In this document: positions 38,378 to 46,939 of the stretch, piece after piece | Layout of the letters: the number at the start of each line of letters is the position of its first letter | Position numbering within the stretch: position 1 is the stretch's first letter | Assembly: GCF_003119115.1 (NCBI RefSeq) | Contig: NZ_CP022364.1 | Coordinates: forward strand, 1,688,001-1,752,000 | Length of the DNA stretch: 64,000 bases | Origin: Azospirillum sp. TSH58 | GTDB taxonomy: Bacteria; Pseudomonadota; Alphaproteobacteria; Azospirillales; Azospirillaceae | Direction: 5' to 3' | Made by a program: the position numbers and the translations under genes | Notes under the pieces: model-generated | What the model saw: only the letters and a program-made list of their open reading frames with translations | Databases searched by the model: none | What the model was told of the DNA's origin: nothing

Positions 38378-40006
38378 TCAACGCCCGACCGTCACCGCCA
38401 CAGGGATGGCCGCGCGGAAGGGCACCTTCTCGAAGTCGCTGACCAGCGCGTCCAGCCGCACCGCCCAGGAGCCGGCCACCGGCAGGGCCACCCCGTCCGC
38501 CGCGTAGACGCCGGGCGCGACCTTCGGCAGGGGGCGGGTGATGCCCTCGATCCCGGCGGCGGGCAGGGCCAGCTCCGCCGACACCTCCAGCGCGTCGAGC
38601 GGCGCGCCGTCCGGTCCGGTCAGGCGCATCTCGACGCGGTTCGGCCCCGGCGTGGCCGGAGTCACCGTGACGATGGCCATGCGCCCGCGCGCCACGACCG
38701 CGGTGCTGAAGCCCGCCGGCTTCTCGGCGAAGACCGGCAGGGCCTGGGTGCGCGGCGGCGGGGTGGTGCCCAGCCCGGCGGTGAACAGCACGACCAGCGC
38801 GGCCACCACCATCTCCGTCTGGACGCTGGCGCGCAGCCGGGCCGCGGCTTGCCCGCCCATGGTCTCCAGCCGCGGCGTCAGCCGCCACCGGTTGACGGCG
38901 GCCAGCGCCAGCAGGGCCAGCGCGCAGACGATCTTGCCGGTCCAGATCTGGCCGTAGGCGGTGGTCAGGATGGCGCGCGGGTCGGCGAGCTGCAGCGCGC
39001 TCAGCCCCGCCCCGGCGAGCAGCAGGACGGCCACCGCCGGAACCGCCCCGCCCGAGAAGCGGCGGACCAGCCGCAGCGACTCCGCCGGCGTCTCCGTCCG
39101 CAGCAGCACGGCCAGCGGCCAGAAGCTCCCGATCCAGAAGGCCACCGCCAGTCCGTGCAACGCCACCAGCGGCACGCTGAGCCAGCGAGGCTCCGCGGTC
39201 GCCGCGTGGCCGGTGGCGGCGAGCGCCAGCGCCGCCCCGACCGCCCCGGTGACCAGCAGGACGCGGCCCGCCGTCCCTCGCTCCTCCAGCGCCAGCCCCA
39301 GCGCGGCGGCGATCAGGCTGAGCAGGGCCAGGAGGGCGCTCGCCCCCGCCGTGCTCGTCAGCCCGGCGATCCAGGGAGAGCCTCCGACCAAGGCGGACAG
39401 CGGCGCCCCTTCCAGCACCGCGCCGGCCAGCCCGGCGTTCAGCACCGCCACCAGGGCGGCGACGCCGATGCCCAGGCACAGGCCGGGGCGCAGGCGGCGG
39501 TTCAGCGGACTCCACCGCCCCGCCACCAGCACCAGGAACAGCCCGCCGCCCACCGCGGCGAGCAGGCTTCCGTAATGGAGCGCCCGCAGAGCGGCGGCGG
39601 CCAGCAGCGTGGCCGGCGGCGTCGCGCCGCCCAGCGCCGCCGGTCGTTCCGGTTCCACACCGATCCCGAACAGGAGCGATCCGGCGACCGGATGGCCGTC
39701 CGCCGAGCTGACGCGGTAGCTGAGGACATGGGTCCCCACCGCCAGCCCGCCGGGCAGGGCGACGCGCAGCGCCCCGTCCCCGGCGGCCGGGGCGGGCAGG
39801 GGAAGCGTCATCCCGCCGGGGCCGATCAGCGTCACCGAGACCGGCCGCACCGGCTCGTTGAAGCGCAGCACGGCCTCGGCGGGCGGGCCATCGAGCCGCG
39901 CCCCGTCCTCCGGGGCGCTCTCCACCAGCACGGCATGCGCCAGGGCCGGCGCGGACAGGGACAGCAGCATCAGGGCGGCGATCCACCCCACGACCAGCCG
40001 GCGCAT
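38378..40006 (-). CDS. Copper resistance protein CopC-CopD fusion
   Basis: A 542-residue fusion. A signal peptide ends at ALA with His24 as the likely first mature residue, a copper ligand in CopC. The CopC domain runs to about 120 (HAVLVESAPEDGARLDGPP, RVSSADGHPVAGSLLF). Then about eight membrane segments form the CopD part (for example HYGSLLAAVGGGLFLVLVAG). A periplasmic C-terminal YtkA-like domain begins near 430. Such fusions import or buffer periplasmic copper. It is last in a minus-strand cluster with ycnI and a DUF2946 gene. Confidence 0.88.
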   Translation of the reverse strand: MRRLVVGWIAALMLLSLSAPALAHAVLVESAPEDGARLDGPPAEAVLRFNEPVRPVSVTLIGPGGMTLPLPAPAAGDGALRVALPGGLAVGTHVLSYRVSSADGHPVAGSLLFGIGVEPERPAALGGATPPATLLAAAALRALHYGSLLAAVGGGLFLVLVAGRWSPLNRRLRPGLCLGIGVAALVAVLNAGLAGAVLEGAPLSALVGGSPWIAGLTSTAGASALLALLSLIAAALGLALEERGTAGRVLLVTGAVGAALALAATGHAATAEPRWLSVPLVALHGLAVAFWIGSFWPLAVLLRTETPAESLRLVRRFSGGAVPAVAVLLLAGAGLSALQLADPRAILTTAYGQIWTGKIVCALALLALAAVNRWRLTPRLETMGGQAAARLRASVQTEMVVAALVVLFTAGLGTTPPPRTQALPVFAEKPAGFSTAVVARGRMAIVTVTPATPGPNRVEMRLTGPDGAPLDALEVSAELALPAAGIEGITRPLPKVAPGVYAADGVALPVAGSWAVRLDALVSDFEKVPFRAAIPVAVTVGR

Positions 40007-40021
40007 GCGTTTCCCCTTCCC

Positions 40022-40549
40022 TTACGGCTTGGCGGTCAGGGTGACGCCGGGGGCCGGCTCCTTGACGTCGTGGTCGGTCTTGCCCGGCTCCGGGATCTCG
40101 ATCCAGCGGTGCACGCCCGTCTCGCACTCCTGCACCACGGGGAAATAGACCACGGTGCCGGGCGCGGCGTCGGGCAGGCGGGCGCGGAAGACGAACTCGT
40201 CGTAATGGGCGTCGGGCAGGGAGCCGCCGGTCCAGGCGATCTCGGTGACGCCCTTGCTCAGCGACTCGCCGTAGTAATCATAGGCCTTGGCGTATTGGCC
40301 TTCCTTGATCGTCAGGGTCCAGCCGGGCTTGGGCATCGGCTTCACCGCGATGACGCCCTCCGGGATCTGCACGCGCAGGGCGACGGTGGGGGAGGCGCCG
40401 CAGCCATGGCCGACGCGCAGCACGCCCTTGTAGGTGCTGGCGGCCGGGGCCTGCTTGGTCTCCAGCGTGGTGTGGGCGAGGGCGGCGGAAAGGGGCAGGC
40501 AGGCGAGGACGGCGGCGGCCAGCAGGGCGCCGCGGGTGTTGCGGATCAT
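40022..40549 (-). CDS. ycnI: YcnI-like copper-binding protein (DUF1775)
   Basis: A 175-residue exported protein. After the signal peptide (LLAAAVLACLPLSAALA) the mature chain starts with His26, the residue that binds copper in the monohistidine brace of YcnI. Family sequence follows: HTTLETKQAPA, RVGHGCGASPTVALRVQIPEGV, a Trp in KPGWTLTI, and PVVQECETGVHRW. It is probably a periplasmic copper chaperone serving the CopCD protein 15 bases downstream. GGAGAG is five bases before the ATG. Confidence 0.88.
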   Translation of the reverse strand: MIRNTRGALLAAAVLACLPLSAALAHTTLETKQAPAASTYKGVLRVGHGCGASPTVALRVQIPEGVIAVKPMPKPGWTLTIKEGQYAKAYDYYGESLSKGVTEIAWTGGSLPDAHYDEFVFRARLPDAAPGTVVYFPVVQECETGVHRWIEIPEPGKTDHDVKEPAPGVTLTAKP

Positions 40550-40626
40550 GGGAACTCTCCGGTGTGTGCACAGGCGCCGGATGCGGCCGTAGGGCTTGTT
40601 CCGACCGACGGGGTTTCCGTTCCCGC

Positions 40627-40735
40627 AGCGGCCCCCACCCCGGCCCTCCCCCGCTCCGCAGGGGAGGGAGAGGGCCGCGACGCGGCGTCCGTCCCCTCCC
40701 CTGCGAAGCGGGGGAGGGTTAGGGAGGGGGCACCG
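40627..40735. repeat. GC-rich dispersed palindromes, copy D
   Basis: Two inverted repeats of the CCCTCCCC...GGGGAGGG type lie between ycnI and the DUF2946 gene. The second includes CCTGCGAAGCGGGGGAGGG (40700-40718), identical to 16074-16092. The rest of the 290-bp gap shows no gene. Confidence 0.65.
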
Positions 40736-40842
40736 TCACCGACGACGGGGAGACGGAAAGAGAAGCGGTCGCGTGTCGGGAAAGGCCGTTCAGCGGCGGG
40801 TCCGTGCCTGTGGATGCGTGTGTGTCTGCGAGGGAACTCGGT

Positions 40843-41268
40843 TCAGACACCCACCGGAGGCGCTCGGGCGGAGAAGGCGCGCGGGGGTCTCCCGACTCCG
40901 GCCGCGTCGTCCGCGGGCAGCGGAAGGGCGGCCAGCGCGATACCGGCCGGCGGCAGCGGGGCCGGCGCCACGGCCGGACCCAACAGGGACCCGCCGCCCA
41001 GCGACAGGCAGATCGGGCAATAGGTGACGTGACCCGGCGTGCCGTCGGGGACGGGGCCATGGTCGGCGTGCGGCGCGGCGGAAGCATCGGGCGCGGCGCC
41101 GGAATGGCAGATCGAGCCGGCCATGGCGAATTGCGCCGACTCCGCCAGCACCCTGGCCAGCGGCGCCGGGACGTGGGTGGCCATGGCCAGGGCGTGGAAG
41201 ACCAGCACCAGCGCGGCTACCCACGCTGTTGCCTCCCTCATCACGCCGGATGTCCGCCATGCACGCAT
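40843..41268 (-). CDS. DUF2946 family membrane/exported protein
   Basis: A small protein of about 141 residues with an N-terminal hydrophobic segment (WVAALVLVFHALAMATHVPA). The mature part has spaced His and Cys residues: CHSGAAP, PHADHGPVPDG and YCPICLSLGGGS. This is the DUF2946 pattern, often encoded in copper clusters. The His/Cys-rich, CPIC-containing mature part could bind a metal; function is unproven. ATG 41268 or 41241 may be the start; neither has a strong ribosome-binding site. It is the first gene of the minus-strand copper cluster. Confidence 0.72.
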   Translation of the reverse strand: MRAWRTSGVMREATAWVAALVLVFHALAMATHVPAPLARVLAESAQFAMAGSICHSGAAPDASAAPHADHGPVPDGTPGHVTYCPICLSLGGGSLLGPAVAPAPLPPAGIALAALPLPADDAAGVGRPPRAFSARAPPVGV

Positions 41269-41403
41269 GGCGCCACTATGGGCACAGTCCGGCGACCGAA
41301 AAAAGGCAATAAAATTGTGGTTATTGGGCGGGGCATGGCCTCGCTTGCGCTCCGGCCCGGGGTCGTGAGAGGCTTTCGATCCTAGAATATCGGCGGGTGG
41401 GGG

Positions 41404-42294
41404 ATGGTCATGGGCGGCGTGCTGCGCCGGTACGGTCCGGTTCTGACCGCGGCGATCCTGCTGGCGGTGGCCGCGTGGCTGCTGCTGCTGGTCGTGCTGC
41501 CGCAATTGCTGATGGTGGACTTCTCCTTCCGCCCGTCGCTGCCGCCCAGCAAGGCCGGCGGGCCGGAGGACGTCTACACGCTGCGCAACTATGCGACGCT
41601 GTGGACCAACCAGATCCATCTGGCGATCTTCCTCAAGACGATCTGGGCGAGCAGCCTCGTCACCGCCGTCACGCTGGCCGTCTGCTACCCCGTGGCCTTC
41701 TACATGGCGCAGGTGGCGCCGCGGCGGCGCCTGCCGCTGCTCGTGTTGATGCTCGTCGTTCCCTTCTGGATCAACGAGCTGCTGCGCACCTTCGCCTGGT
41801 ACATCATCCTGGCCTTCAACGGGCCGCTGAACGCGCTCCTGGTCGGGCTCGGCCTCTTCTCGGAGCCGCAGCGGCTGCTCGGCGGCGATGCCGGGGTGAT
41901 CATCGGGATGGTCTACGTCTACATTCTCTTCATGGTGTTCCCGATCATGAACGCCATGGAGTCGCTGGACCGCAACCAGATCGAGGCGGCGCGCGACCTG
42001 GGGGCCGGCTGGCTGCGCATCCACCGCCGCATCGTCATCCCTCACGCCAAGCCGGGCATCGCGGTCGGCTGCATCATGACCTTCATGCTGGCGGCGGGCA
42101 GCTACGCCGTGCCGGCTCTCCTTGGCGGACCGCAGAGCCGCTGGTTCACCGAGGTCATCTACAACTGGTTCTTCGAGGGCGGGAACTGGAACCAGGGGGC
42201 GGCCTACGCCTTCATCCTGCTGATCCTGTGCATCGCCTTCATCCTGCTGATGATGCGGCTGTTCCGCGTCGGCCTCACGGACATCGCCAAGTGA
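41404..42294 (+). CDS. potB: Polyamine-type ABC transporter permease, PotB-like
   Basis: An inner-membrane permease of 296 residues with about six membrane segments. The first is RRYGPVLTAAILLAVAAWLLLLVV. The conserved cytoplasmic EAA loop reads NQIEAARDLGAGWLRIHRRIVIPH and contacts the ATPase. It belongs to the PotB/H branch (DFSFRPSLPP after the first helix, YAVPALLGGPQSRWF). It is separated from potA by three copper genes on the other strand. potC follows after 13 bases. Confidence 0.9.
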   Translation: MVMGGVLRRYGPVLTAAILLAVAAWLLLLVVLPQLLMVDFSFRPSLPPSKAGGPEDVYTLRNYATLWTNQIHLAIFLKTIWASSLVTAVTLAVCYPVAFYMAQVAPRRRLPLLVLMLVVPFWINELLRTFAWYIILAFNGPLNALLVGLGLFSEPQRLLGGDAGVIIGMVYVYILFMVFPIMNAMESLDRNQIEAARDLGAGWLRIHRRIVIPHAKPGIAVGCIMTFMLAAGSYAVPALLGGPQSRWFTEVIYNWFFEGGNWNQGAAYAFILLILCIAFILLMMRLFRVGLTDIAK

Positions 42295-42307
42295 CGGGTA
42301 ACGCGAC

Positions 42308-43117
42308 ATGACCGCCGCCACCTTCCGCCGCTGGGTCACCGGAGCCTATCTGGTCCTGTTCTTCGGCTATCTGTTCCTGCCGCTGGGGATCATGGCGGCG
42401 GCGACCTTCAACAGCAGCCGCTTCCCGACCGTCACCCCCTGGATGGGCTTCACGCTGCAATGGTTCGGCGCCCTGTGGGCCGACCAGCGCATGTGGCAGG
42501 CGCTGGGCACCAGCCTGCTGGTCGGGGCGGGGGTGATCGCGGTGGCGGTGCCGCTGGGGCTGGCGGCGGCGCTGCTGCTCGACCGGCTGCACAGCCGGGC
42601 GCGGACCTTCCTCTACGCCGTGATGGTGTCGCCGCTGCTGACGCCGGGGGTGATCGTCGGCATCTCCACGCTGGTCTTCTGGCGGGAGTGGTTCGGGGTG
42701 ACCGGCGGCCTGTTCCTGACCATCCTGGCGCAGTCCAGCTTCATCGCGGCCTACGCGATGCTGCTGTTCCTGGCACGGCTGCAACGGTTCGATGCGACGC
42801 TGGAGGAGGCGGCGCTGGATCTGGGCGCCACCCACGGGCAGGTGTTCCGGCGGATCACGCTGCCCTATCTGACGCCGGCCATACTGTCGGCGTCCTTCCT
42901 GGCCTTCCTGCAGAGCTTCGAGAACTACAACACGACGCTGTTCGTCCGCGGGCTGGACACCACGCTGACGGTCTACATCGCCTCGAAGGTGCGCACGGGC
43001 CTGACGCCCGCGGTCAACGCGCTGTCGCTGATCCTGATCGCGCTGACCATCCTGGGCGCCGTCGTTTACGAAATCCTGCGCCGGCGCGAAGCGCGCCGGC
43101 AGCCGGACCCCGCGTGA
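42308..43117 (+). CDS. potC: Polyamine-type ABC transporter permease, PotC-like
   Basis: The second permease (269 residues), PotC/I branch. The N-terminus is VTGAYLVLFFGYLFLPLGIMAAATFNSSRFPTVTPW, and the EAA loop is ATLEEAALDLGATHGQVFRRITLPYL. Together with potB, potA and potD it makes a complete importer. Its last codons (RRREARR) are formed by a perfect palindrome, CCGGCGCG-AAG-CGCGCCGG, the first of a palindrome series that runs on past the stop. Confidence 0.9.
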   Translation: MTAATFRRWVTGAYLVLFFGYLFLPLGIMAAATFNSSRFPTVTPWMGFTLQWFGALWADQRMWQALGTSLLVGAGVIAVAVPLGLAAALLLDRLHSRARTFLYAVMVSPLLTPGVIVGISTLVFWREWFGVTGGLFLTILAQSSFIAAYAMLLFLARLQRFDATLEEAALDLGATHGQVFRRITLPYLTPAILSASFLAFLQSFENYNTTLFVRGLDTTLTVYIASKVRTGLTPAVNALSLILIALTILGAVVYEILRRREARRQPDPA

Positions 43118-43296
43118 CGGCGGCGCTTGAAGCGGATGTTCATCCGCTTCGGACCGCGACGGCGGTCCCGGCCGCACATGCGGCCGAAGCCCGCCTCTCG
43201 CAGGAACATTGTTCCCGCTGACGGCAGGCGGATGCCATCGGCATCCGCTGAGAGCCGGCGAATGAGGCGTTAAAAACTAAAGCGAACGAAGTTCGC
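43081..43296. repeat. Array of seven perfect short palindromes
   Basis: Seven perfect inverted repeats follow each other: 43081-43099 (8-bp arms), 43129-43150 (10-bp), 43151-43168 (7-bp), 43169-43186 (7-bp), 43203-43215 (6-bp), 43228-43248 (9-bp) and 43282-43296 (6-bp), with loops of 1-4 bases. Two share the arm GCGGATG/CATCCGC. The arms otherwise differ, so this is not a simple REP repeat. It fills the gap between potC and the acidic protein gene. Confidence 0.85.
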
Positions 43297-43297
43297 C

Positions 43298-43540
43298 TTA
43301 CTCTTCGCTTTCGTCCGCATCCGCTTCGATCTGGGCGGCCAGATCGCGCAGCATGTCGATGACGTCCTCGTGGCTGGTCTCGTCCACGGCGGTGTTCACG
43401 GCGGCCTCGATCATGGCGACGGCGATGTAGGGGCCCAGGACCCCGCCTTCCTTGATCGCCGCCTCGAGATGCTTCTCGGCGACCGACAGGGCCTTCTCGA
43501 ACAGGGCCTCGGCCGTCTGGTTGGTGCTGTCCTTGCTCAT
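43298..43540 (-). CDS. Small acidic protein of unknown function
   Basis: An 80-residue, strongly acidic, mostly helical protein with no signal peptide or membrane segment. A central motif GGVLGPYIAVAMIEAAVNTAVDE is followed by HEDVIDMLRDLAAQI and an Asp/Glu tail. No family is recognised. The composition resembles conserved small hypothetical proteins of Rhodospirillales. It converges on potC through the palindrome array and is divergent from the thioesterase gene. Confidence 0.65.
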   Translation of the reverse strand: MSKDSTNQTAEALFEKALSVAEKHLEAAIKEGGVLGPYIAVAMIEAAVNTAVDETSHEDVIDMLRDLAAQIEADADESEE

Positions 43541-43702
43541 CTTGCGGTCCGTTGCGGGTGTATGGTGCGACTCCTATAACACCGGCCCGCCCGGCTTGGC
43601 GCGGCAAATCGGGACGCTGCGGGGAATGACCGTCATGCCCGGGCTTGCCCCCGCCCGCCGCACCGGCCACATTCGGCCCGAACCATCATCCGACAGGCGA
43701 CC

Positions 43703-44119
43703 ATGACCGATCCGACCCGTCCCGACCTCTACCGTTTCTGGATCGCGGAGCATGTGCGCTTCGCCGACCTCGACGCGCTCGGCCACGTCAACAACAACGC
43801 CATCGGCGTGTATTTCGAGCAGCTCCGCGTGTCGCTGGTCCATGAGTGCGGCGGTTTCCGCAGCGACTCCCCCTGGACCGTGGTGCTGGCGCGCAGCGTC
43901 ATCGACTACAAGGCGGAGCTGCTGTTCCCGGCAAACATCCGCGTCGGCGCGCGGGTCGCGAAGGTCGGCAACACCTCCGTCGTCCTGGGGGCGGCGATCT
44001 TCGACGGCGACCGCTGCATCGCCGTGCAGGAGGCCGTCTGCGTCATCGTCGACAAGGACAGCCACCGCCCGACGCCGGTGCCGGCCGACCTGCGCGACGC
44101 CCTGGCCCGCTACGTGTGA
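43703..44119 (+). CDS. Acyl-CoA thioesterase, 4HBT (YbgC-like) family
   Basis: A 138-residue single hotdog-fold thioesterase. The N-terminal active site reads VRFADLDALGHVNNNAIGVYFEQLR, with the Asp and HVNN typical of 4-hydroxybenzoyl-CoA-type thioesterases. The rest contains SVIDYKAELLFPANIRVGARV, the usual second strand pair. The acyl substrate cannot be read from sequence. It opens a three-gene run with the multicopper oxidase gene seven bases downstream, an unlikely functional pairing that may be only transcriptional. Confidence 0.85.
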   Translation: MTDPTRPDLYRFWIAEHVRFADLDALGHVNNNAIGVYFEQLRVSLVHECGGFRSDSPWTVVLARSVIDYKAELLFPANIRVGARVAKVGNTSVVLGAAIFDGDRCIAVQEAVCVIVDKDSHRPTPVPADLRDALARYV

Positions 44120-44126
44120 GGACGCC

Positions 44127-45545
44127 GTGCCGCCCGTATTCCTCGACCGCCGCAAGCTGCTGACCGGCTCCGCCCTGCTGGCCGGGGCCGCCCTGCTGCC
44201 GCGCGCGGCCCGAGCGGCGGTGGTGGAGGAGGGAGGGGTGGTGAACCTGTCCGCCGGCCCGGCCCGCGTCAATCTGGCGGGGGCTGGCTTCCCCGACACG
44301 GCGGTCTGGGCTTATGACGGACGGATTCCGGGGCCGGAGCTGCGCTTCCGCCAGGGCGACACGGCGCGCATCGCCTTCGCCAACGCGCTGCCGGAGCCGA
44401 CGACCATCCACTGGCACGGCCTGCGCGTTCCCAACGCCATGGACGGGGTGCCCGGCCTGTCGCAGGCCCCGGTGCCCGCAGGCGGGCGGTTCGACTATGA
44501 ATTCCCCCTGAGGGACGCCGGCACCTTCTGGTACCACCCCCACGTCAACAGCGGCGTGCAGGTGGCCCATGGCCTGACCGGCGCCTTCGTCGTGGAGGAG
44601 CGCGAGCCGATCCGCGTCGACCGCGACCTGCTCTGGCTGCTCGGCGACTGGCGGCTGACCAGGGAGGCGGAACTGGCCGGCGGGTTCGGCCATCCCATGG
44701 ACGCCACCCACGCCGGGCGCATCGGCAACACCGTCACCATCAACGGCGCCGTCCGGGACAGCGTGCCGGTCCGCGCCGGGGAGCGCGTCCGCCTGCGCCT
44801 GATCAACGCGGCGAACGCCCGCGTCTTCGCGCTCGACTTCCAGGGGCACGCGCCGCGGGTGATCGCGCTCGACGGCCAGCCGGTGACGCCGCACGCCCCG
44901 CCGGACGGCAAGGTCGTGCTGGCGCCCGGCCAGCGCGCCGACCTCGTGATCGACATGGAGGGCAAGCCGGGGGAGGGGTTCGACGTGGTCGACGGCTTCT
45001 ACCCGCGCATGGCCTACCGGCTGACCCGGCTGACCTACAGCGGCGAGGCGCCTCTGCGCCACTCGCCGCTGGACGCCCCGGTCGCGCTGGCCCCGAATCC
45101 GCTGCCCGAACCCGACCTTGTCGGCGCCGTCCGCCAGGACGTGGTGCTGGACGGCGGAATGCATGGCGCCATGCCAAAGAATGCCGGGCCGCGCGGCCCC
45201 TTCTGGGCGCTGAACGGCGTCGCCGCCCCAGGCCATTCATCCATGGGGCTTCACCATCTGGAACCGCTCATCACCGTCAAACGCGGTCAAACGCAGGTGA
45301 CGGCTTTCGTCAACGAGACCGGCTGGTGGCACCCCATGCACCTGCACGGCTTTCCCTTCCGCGTCCTCTCGCGCAACGGCCAGCCGGCCGAACACCGCGA
45401 GTGGCGCGACACCGTCCTGCTCGGCCCCCGCGAGACAGCCGAGATCGCCTTCGTGGCCGAAGAGGCCGGCGACTGGATGCTCCACTGCCATGTTCTGGAG
45501 CATCAGGAGACCGGCATGATGGCCGTCCTGAGAGTGACCGCGTGA
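44127..45545 (+). CDS. Multicopper oxidase (periplasmic)
   Basis: A 472-residue laccase/CueO-like enzyme that oxidises a substrate with four copper ions. A twin-arginine signal (DRRKLLTGSALLAGAALL) suits export of a folded metalloprotein. All four copper-ligand blocks are present: HWHG at 95-98, WYHPH at 135-139, HPMHLHGFPF from 402, and HCHVLEHQETGM from 453, including the type 1 Cys. It lacks a long Met-rich loop like that of CueO. GTG 44127 follows GAGGA. It may detoxify Cu(I) with the copper cluster 3 kb away. Confidence 0.88.
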   Translation: MPPVFLDRRKLLTGSALLAGAALLPRAARAAVVEEGGVVNLSAGPARVNLAGAGFPDTAVWAYDGRIPGPELRFRQGDTARIAFANALPEPTTIHWHGLRVPNAMDGVPGLSQAPVPAGGRFDYEFPLRDAGTFWYHPHVNSGVQVAHGLTGAFVVEEREPIRVDRDLLWLLGDWRLTREAELAGGFGHPMDATHAGRIGNTVTINGAVRDSVPVRAGERVRLRLINAANARVFALDFQGHAPRVIALDGQPVTPHAPPDGKVVLAPGQRADLVIDMEGKPGEGFDVVDGFYPRMAYRLTRLTYSGEAPLRHSPLDAPVALAPNPLPEPDLVGAVRQDVVLDGGMHGAMPKNAGPRGPFWALNGVAAPGHSSMGLHHLEPLITVKRGQTQVTAFVNETGWWHPMHLHGFPFRVLSRNGQPAEHREWRDTVLLGPRETAEIAFVAEEAGDWMLHCHVLEHQETGMMAVLRVTA

Positions 45546-46870
45546 AACGACCCGCCCCCAAACACCGCCCGTCCCCCCGCAGCGCTGCCCCCCGTACCGC
45601 CGAGGTGACCGTCACCGAGGTCGGCGCCCGCGGCGACGGCATCGCCGCCTTCGAGGACTCCAAGGTCTTCGTGCCGCTGACCGTTCCCGGCGACCGCGTG
45701 CGGGTGGCCGTCAAAGACCCGGCGAACGCCAAGGGCGACGGTCTGCGCGCCGACCTTCTGGAGATCCTGGAGCCCGGCCCCGGCCGCGCCGCGCCGCCCT
45801 GTTCCCATTTCGGAACCTGCGGCGGCTGCACGCTCCAGCATATGGAGGACGCGGCCTACGCCGCCTGGAAGGTCGGGCTGGTGCGGGGCGCGCTGGCCCG
45901 CGTCGGGCTGGGCGACGCGGTCCTGGAACCGTTGTCCCGGACGCCGCCGGCGGCGCGGCGGCGCGCCCGCTTCGCCGCGCTGAAGCGGGGGCGCCGCGTC
46001 TGGCTCGGCTTCAACGAGCGGATGAGCCACCGGCTCACCGACCTGACGGAGTGTCCGGTGCTGCGGCCCGCCCTGTTCGCCCTGGTGGAGCCGCTGCGCG
46101 GGCTGCTGCTGTCGGTGCTGCCGGACGGTGGCGGCTGCGACGTGATCGCCACCGACCTGGAGGGCGGGATCGACCTCGTGCTGGTCGGTCCGCGCAGCCT
46201 GGACCGCGCGGCGCGGGAGCGGCTGGTGGCGTTCGGCGAGGCGGAGGGTGTGGCGCGCATCTCCTGGCAGGCCGATGAACGGCAGCCGGATGGCCGCGGC
46301 GCCCCGGAACCCATCGCCCACCGCCGGCCGGTGGCGGTGTCCTTCGCCGGCCTGCCGGTGACTCCGCCGCCCGGCGCCTTCCTCCAGGCGAGCGCCGAGG
46401 GGGAGGCCGCGCTGGTCGCCGCCGTCCTCGCCAACATCGGGGAGCCGAAGCGGGTGGCCGACCTGTTCGCCGGGCTGGGCACCTTCGCGGTCCCGCTGGC
46501 CCAGCGGGCGGCGGTCCATGCGGTGGAGGGGGACGCCCCGGCGCTGGCCGCTCTGAACAAGGCGGCGGGCGCCCTGCGCCTGACCACGGAGCGGCGCGAC
46601 CTGTTCGAAAACCCGCTGACGGCGAAGGAGCTGGCGCGGTTCGACGCGGTGGTCTTCGACCCGCCGCGCGCCGGTGCCGCCACCCAGGCGCAGGCCCTGG
46701 CCGGGTCGAAGGTGCCGCGGGTGGTGGCGGTGTCCTGCAACCCCGCGACCTTCGCCCGCGACGCCCGCACGCTGGTGGATGGCGGCTACGTGTTGAGCCG
46801 CGTTTACCCCGTGGACCAGTTCCTGTGGTCCGCCCACGTCGAGGTCGTCGGGGTGTTCAGCCGCCCGTAG
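45542..46870 (+). CDS. rlmD: 23S rRNA (uracil-5-)-methyltransferase, RlmD/RumA-like
   Basis: SAM-dependent m5U methyltransferase of the TrmA/RumA family (442 residues). It has an N-terminal TRAM-like domain (AEVTVTEVGARGDGIAAFEDSKVFV), then an iron-sulfur cluster region CSHFGTCGGCTLQHM. The SAM fold is VADLFAGLGTFAVPLA and the catalytic Cys lies in VVAVSCNPATFARDA. Target U1939 is assumed from family. The GTG start overlaps the oxidase stop (GTGA), giving translational coupling. Confidence 0.9.
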   Translation: MKRPAPKHRPSPRSAAPRTAEVTVTEVGARGDGIAAFEDSKVFVPLTVPGDRVRVAVKDPANAKGDGLRADLLEILEPGPGRAAPPCSHFGTCGGCTLQHMEDAAYAAWKVGLVRGALARVGLGDAVLEPLSRTPPAARRRARFAALKRGRRVWLGFNERMSHRLTDLTECPVLRPALFALVEPLRGLLLSVLPDGGGCDVIATDLEGGIDLVLVGPRSLDRAARERLVAFGEAEGVARISWQADERQPDGRGAPEPIAHRRPVAVSFAGLPVTPPPGAFLQASAEGEAALVAAVLANIGEPKRVADLFAGLGTFAVPLAQRAAVHAVEGDAPALAALNKAAGALRLTTERRDLFENPLTAKELARFDAVVFDPPRAGAATQAQALAGSKVPRVVAVSCNPATFARDARTLVDGGYVLSRVYPVDQFLWSAHVEVVGVFSRP

Positions 46871-46887
46871 GGTCCGCGAGGGGGAAC

Positions 46888-46928
46888 CACGATGGCACGA
46901 CGATCGTCACCATCGTCGTGCCATCGTG
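46888..46928. terminator. 17-bp perfect inverted repeat between converging methyltransferase genes
   Basis: Arms 46888-46904 and 46912-46928 pair perfectly over 17 bases around the loop CGTCACC. The hairpin sits midway between two genes that end toward each other and is likely a bidirectional transcript end. No T-run follows on either strand. Confidence 0.65.
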
Positions 46929-46939
46929 CCGGGGGCCCC

